The notes beneath the pieces were generated by a model. The model was not told the origin of the DNA. It made no database searches and worked only from the letters and a program-made list of their open reading frames with translations. The position numbers were made by a program, and so were the translations under genes. A DNA stretch of 64,000 nucleotides, from positions 1 to 64,000 of the forward strand of contig CAYQQQ010000009.1 of NCBI GenBank assembly GCA_964420125.1. Reading direction: 5' to 3'. Shown piece by piece: positions 60,987-64,000 of this stretch; the first letter of the stretch is position 1, and the number at the start of each line of letters is the position of its first letter. This stretch comes from CAYQQQ01 sp964420125 (GTDB lineage Bacteria; Actinomycetota; Acidimicrobiia; Acidimicrobiales; Microtrichaceae).

Positions 60987-61418
60987 ATGCCGTCCACCGC
61001 TCTCGACCCACGCACGGCCGCCGCCCGCCTCGTCGAGGACCACGACGAGGCGTGGCTGAACCGTTTCGCCGAGGAGGTGGGGAGGCGTCTCACCGGTCGA
61101 GGGCTGGAGCGGGTGATGCGGCTCTGGCAGCTGTCCCGCACAGAGCTGGGCGAGCTCTTCGGAGTGTCACGCCAGGCGGCGTCGAAGTGGCTGGAGGGCG
61201 GTGTGCCGCCCGAGCGGGCCGCCCTGGTCGCGGACCTGGAGGCGATGACGGATCTGCTGGAGCGCTACCTGAAGCCGGGGCGCATCCCCGCAGTGGTGCG
61301 GCGGCGCGCTCCCCGCCTCGGCGGTGCCAGCCTGTTGGAGCTCGTTGAGGCGGGTCGCAGCGCAGAGGCGTTGGCGCGGACCCGGGAGATGTTCGTCTTC
61401 GGCGACCTCCACCGGTGA
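60987..61418 (+). CDS. Xre/MbcA-ParS-type antitoxin of RES toxin
   Basis: From the ATG at 60987 (AGGAGGT six nt upstream) the protein is 143 residues. A helix-turn-helix is visible (LGELFGVSRQAASKWLEGG), followed by helical sequence and a C-terminal segment ASLLELVEAGRSAEALARTR typical of the DUF2384 toxin-binding domain. It overlaps the RES-domain gene by ATG/GTG-A overlap, the standard antitoxin-first order. It likely neutralises the toxin and represses the operon. Confidence 0.83.
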   Translation: MPSTALDPRTAAARLVEDHDEAWLNRFAEEVGRRLTGRGLERVMRLWQLSRTELGELFGVSRQAASKWLEGGVPPERAALVADLEAMTDLLERYLKPGRIPAVVRRRAPRLGGASLLELVEAGRSAEALARTREMFVFGDLHR

Positions 61419-61951
61419 TCGCCGAGCGGCTCCCTCCGGGTCAGGAGTGGTTCCGCATCTGCGACGCCGGCTGGGTGGACCCGCTGGACGACACCTTCTC
61501 GGCCGAGCGTGGGGGGCGCTGGAACCCACCTGGGTCGTGGCGGACGCTGTACCTGTGCGCCGACATGGTGACCGCGCGGCTGAACGTCGATCGGTTCATC
61601 GCCGGTTGGCCCTACGAGCCGGAGGATCTCGACGACAGCCACGGCCCGCACCTGGCCGTGGCCGCGCTGCCCCGGGATCAGGTGGTGGCCGACGTGCACA
61701 CCGCCGCGGGCGTGTCCGCTGCCGGCCTGCCGCCCCGATATCCGCTCGATGCCGCCGGTGAGGTCGTGAGCCACGCGGCATGCCAGCAGGTGGGGGTGGC
61801 AGCCCGAGAGGCGGGCTTGCGGGGCGTGCACTGCCGCTCGGCACGGACCGACCACGGCGCGGGGCGGGAGCTGGCGTGGTTCGCGGCCACGGTCCGCAGC
61901 CGGGCTCGACTGGTGCGGCGGCTTCGCTTCAGCGAGTGGTTCTGGGGCTAG
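61415..61951 (+). CDS. RES-domain toxin (NAD-degrading)
   Basis: The 178-residue protein has the RES-domain residues in order: Arg in WFRICDAGW, Glu in FSAERGGRWNPPG and Ser near the C-terminal region, with LYLCADMVTARL between. RES toxins degrade NAD by phosphorolysis or hydrolysis and halt growth. It starts with GTG overlapping the antitoxin stop. It looks complete, so the module is probably functional. Confidence 0.85.
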   Translation: MIAERLPPGQEWFRICDAGWVDPLDDTFSAERGGRWNPPGSWRTLYLCADMVTARLNVDRFIAGWPYEPEDLDDSHGPHLAVAALPRDQVVADVHTAAGVSAAGLPPRYPLDAAGEVVSHAACQQVGVAAREAGLRGVHCRSARTDHGAGRELAWFAATVRSRARLVRRLRFSEWFWG

Positions 61952-61968
61952 CCATGGGCTGGCCGGGG

Positions 61969-63489
61969 CTAGCCACCGAGGAGGTGGGCGACGTACACGT
62001 CGATGCCGTAGTGCGTGAGGGGATCCGCGCTCCGCCGAACCCGACTCGGGTCGGGTGGTGGCCGCAAGGTCGGTGCGCTCTCGAGCGGTCCCGACGGTAC
62101 TCGATCGCCGTCACGACGACCGGTCGACCGCCACCGTGGGGGGCCACAGCAGACCGGCTCACCGCTGGTGCGCAAGAAGCACGGGCGACCCTCGACCATG
62201 CTGATCGAGTACTCGCCGGAGTGCAGCAGCCGGTGGTGTCGGCGGCAGAGCAGCACGAGGTTGTCAACATCGGTGGAGCCGCCCTGCTCCCAGGAGCGGA
62301 CGTGGTGCGCGTCCACGAAGCGCGTGTGCCCGCAGCCGGGGAACGCACAACCCCGATCGCGCTCGAACAGGGCGCGGCGCTGGCCGGCGGTGGCCACCCG
62401 TTGATCGCGGCCGAGCCACAGCGGGCGGCCCTTGTCGTGCAGGAGGACATCGAGGCGGGAGCCCGCGAGCCACGAGCGCACGAGCTCGGCATCGACGCGC
62501 TGGCCCGAGTCGAGCACTCCGACGCCGGGACAGGTGCCGGCGAGGGTGGCGACGTCGATCGTGACGTGCACCGAGAACCGCTCTCCGCCCCTGCCGTGCA
62601 GCCCCCGGTGACGCAGACCAGCCAGGGCGGCGGCGGCCAGCTCGCCGATGGCGTCGACGCGCGACACCGGCGCATGGTGGGACATCGAGACGGGTCCTGC
62701 ACGACCGGGTGTCGCGCCGACACCGGCGCCGGCGTCGGTCCCGTTGCCATCGCCGCCGCAGGTGTCGGGGTCCGTCGGTGCGGGGCGGACGGTGGAGCCC
62801 CGGTCGGCACCGAGGGCGGCGACCGCAGCGTCGAGGGCGGCGATCAGCTCTGCGCCACCGGTAGGATCGAGGCGGCCGTCGACGAGGAGGTAGCCGTGGT
62901 CGTCCCACCAGTGCCGCCACCAGGTGAGCGGTCCGCCGCCGCCGTCGTCGGGGCGCTCGTCACCGCCGCTGTCGGCGGTGACGGCCTCTTCCGAGCAGCG
63001 GCGACGACGACGCTCGGCCGCTTCGACGACGGCGTAGGTTCGGAAGACCCGAGCGGCCTGCGGCGCGGTGGCGGTGGTGGCGATCCCCGTGATCTGCTCG
63101 TCGTTGGACGACGTGGCCACCCTGGCAGCGTTCCTGGCGGCTCCCAAGGACAGCGCACCGGAGTGCAGCGCCTCCATCAGGTGGGGCAGCTCCGTCGCTC
63201 GATCCGATAGCGCGGCGCGAGCGCGCCCCTCGGTGGTGGTGAAGCCTGCGTGGACGGTCAGCCAGTGCTCCAGGGATCGGATCCCGGCGCCCATCCATCC
63301 CTTGGCCTCGTGGAAGTCGGCCAGCAGCGCGACCAGCTCGCCCTCGGCTGCGTGGATGGTCGCCGACAGCTCGACGATCCGCTCCGCCATCGCTCGGCAT
63401 CGCGCCGACGACGCCTCCGCGCACTCACCCTCCGAGCGATCCGAGCGGCGGGCGATCAGCTCCTGCGTGTCGCATCCCTTCGTTCCCAT
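61969..63489 (-). CDS. DUF222 and HNH endonuclease domain protein
   Basis: The 506-residue protein has an N-terminal helical DUF222 region (LSATIHAAEGELVALLADF, GFTTTEGRARAALS) and a C-terminal HNH nuclease with CAFPGC, FVDAHHVRSWEQGG and NLVLLCRRHHRLLH. Such proteins are abundant in Actinobacteria and often multi-copy; their role is not settled (mobile or defence-related). On the minus strand TATGGT ends 7 nt before the ATG at 63489, which selects this start over ATG 63501. A three-copy 24-bp repeat lies 80 bp upstream. Confidence 0.87.
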   Translation of the reverse strand: MGTKGCDTQELIARRSDRSEGECAEASSARCRAMAERIVELSATIHAAEGELVALLADFHEAKGWMGAGIRSLEHWLTVHAGFTTTEGRARAALSDRATELPHLMEALHSGALSLGAARNAARVATSSNDEQITGIATTATAPQAARVFRTYAVVEAAERRRRRCSEEAVTADSGGDERPDDGGGGPLTWWRHWWDDHGYLLVDGRLDPTGGAELIAALDAAVAALGADRGSTVRPAPTDPDTCGGDGNGTDAGAGVGATPGRAGPVSMSHHAPVSRVDAIGELAAAALAGLRHRGLHGRGGERFSVHVTIDVATLAGTCPGVGVLDSGQRVDAELVRSWLAGSRLDVLLHDKGRPLWLGRDQRVATAGQRRALFERDRGCAFPGCGHTRFVDAHHVRSWEQGGSTDVDNLVLLCRRHHRLLHSGEYSISMVEGRPCFLRTSGEPVCCGPPRWRSTGRRDGDRVPSGPLESAPTLRPPPDPSRVRRSADPLTHYGIDVYVAHLLGG

Positions 63490-63495
63490 GCCCCC

Positions 63496-63502
63496 GACCA
63501 TA
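63496..63502 (-). promoter_or_regulatory. Candidate -10 box for leaderless HNH gene mRNA
   Basis: On the minus strand TATGGT (63497-63502) lies 7 nt before the ATG at 63489. Confidence 0.4.
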
Positions 63503-63568
63503 CGAGAGAGGTGTGACACCCAAGGCCGCCGCCACGGTGAGGCCCTCGTAGGGTGCGCCGCTGCGGCG

Positions 63569-63640
63569 ACGTCGGTGGTCACCGACACGGCGACGTCGGT
63601 GGTCACCGACACGGCGACGTCGGTGGTCACCGACACGGCG
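63569..63640. repeat. Three 24-bp direct repeats, each with a dyad
   Basis: The unit CGACGTCGGTGGTCACCGAC plus ACGG occurs three times without spacers (63569-63592, 63593-63616, 63617-63640) and appears identical in all three. Each holds GTCGGTG-GT-CACCGAC, a 7-bp inverted repeat. It lies in the intergenic space between the HNH gene and the edge gene, both on the minus strand, so it may be an operator or iteron set, or a simple slippage product. Confidence 0.85.
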
Positions 63641-63646
63641 TGGTGT

Positions 63647-64000
63647 TCACTTCACGTGCGTGATCTGGGCGCTCAGCATCGTCGCGATCAAGCCGCCCTC
63701 GGCGGCGAACAGCACCCGACGGTGTCGGGATGGCCGTCCCAGGTCTCGAAGTCGGCGACGATGAAGAGGTCCAGCTGCTGGTGGTCCACGCACTGGCGGT
63801 GAGGTCGCGAGGCGTTGCGCACGCGCACCTGGAACTCGCCGCCGGTCAACAGCCACTGGGACGTCCCGAGGAAGGGGTCCGAGAGGTCGTCGGGATCAGG
63901 GTGCTCCTCGAACCGGTACTGGAGGTCGTCCGCCACGATCGTGACCTCGCACCAGGGCTCGACCTCCTGGTTGACCGAGGTGTCCAGGCGGGGGCGGAGG
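63647..64000 (-). pseudogene. Partial gene of unknown function with probable frameshift
   Basis: A minus-strand frame is open from the window edge (5' part missing) to a stop at 63688; it contains CEVTIVADDLQYRFEEHP, DPFLGTSQWLLTGGEF and FIVADFETWDGHPDTVG. Directly after that point the -1/+1 frame continues with VLFAAEGGLIATMLSAQITH to a stop at 63647, which looks like natural protein, whereas the in-frame end CCSPPRAA does not. A one-base loss in a CCC run near 63718 would explain it, as a real mutation or a sequencing error. I do not recognise the family. Confidence 0.6.

Overview
This window is a high-GC actinobacterial chromosome segment, most likely from class Acidimicrobiia. The gene order tig-clpP-clpX-folC-ndk-mreBCD-mrdA-rodA, then a B12/radical-SAM protein, DUF2344, rne/rng, rplU, rpmA, obgE and proB, with proA and nadD-rsfS further on, fits that placement. 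Many starts are GTG and many coding overlaps are ATGA or TGATG. Two blocks of exactly 100 N mark it as a scaffolded draft. The placement is an inference from gene content; no search was run.

Region 1 (1-20.5 kb) is a housekeeping backbone: the end of trigger factor, ClpP and ClpX proteolysis, folylpolyglutamate synthase, NDP kinase, the complete rod-shape operon, a diguanylate cyclase fused to a metallo-beta-lactamase-like domain, the radical-SAM/DUF2344/RNase E-G trio, ribosomal proteins L21 and L27, a dNTPase-like HD protein, Obg GTPase and glutamate 5-kinase.

Region 2 (20.5-38.2 kb) is accessory. It opens with a gapped tandem repeat array, followed by a four-gene exopolysaccharide-type operon (helical-repeat protein, PelF-like glycosyltransferase, exported lectin-like protein, PelG-like exporter). 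Then come an ECF sigma factor with a membrane-anchored partner candidate, a lipoprotein esterase, and PspA with an IS110-family element inserted directly upstream of it. An operon running leftward encodes a CbbX-type AAA ATPase, two solute-binding-like exported proteins (one with a VWA domain), a coiled-coil membrane protein and MurJ. A decayed toxin-antitoxin pair precedes proA.

Region 3 (38.2-55 kb) holds proA, ApbE with a lipoprotein, TrmO, an L-2-hydroxyglutarate oxidase-like flavoprotein and a second repeat array homologous to the first but inverted. A MoxR ATPase/VWA pair, two tandem PAS-GGDEF cyclases, a PaaX-type regulator, sulfate assimilation (sulfite reductase and APS/PAPS reductase), class II DAHP synthase and a group 2 sigma factor follow.

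Region 4 (55-64 kb) has nadD, a LytR_C-like protein, rsfS, a membrane alpha/beta hydrolase, tRNA-Ala(GGC), an MBL hydrolase, a VOC protein, an Xre-RES toxin-antitoxin pair, a DUF222-HNH protein with iteron-like repeats upstream, and a gene running off the edge with a probable frameshift.

Several themes recur. About ten genes carry a TANNNT-type -10 box ending 6-9 nt before the start codon, which suggests leaderless mRNAs and helps to fix several starts. c-di-GMP synthesis (three GGDEF proteins, each with an RxxD inhibitory site) lies in the same 64 kb as a Pel-like exopolysaccharide locus. The most novel signals are the two homologous structured repeat arrays, the probable bridge RNA of the IS110 element, the diverged Pel-like locus and the AAA/VWA/solute-binding/MurJ operon.
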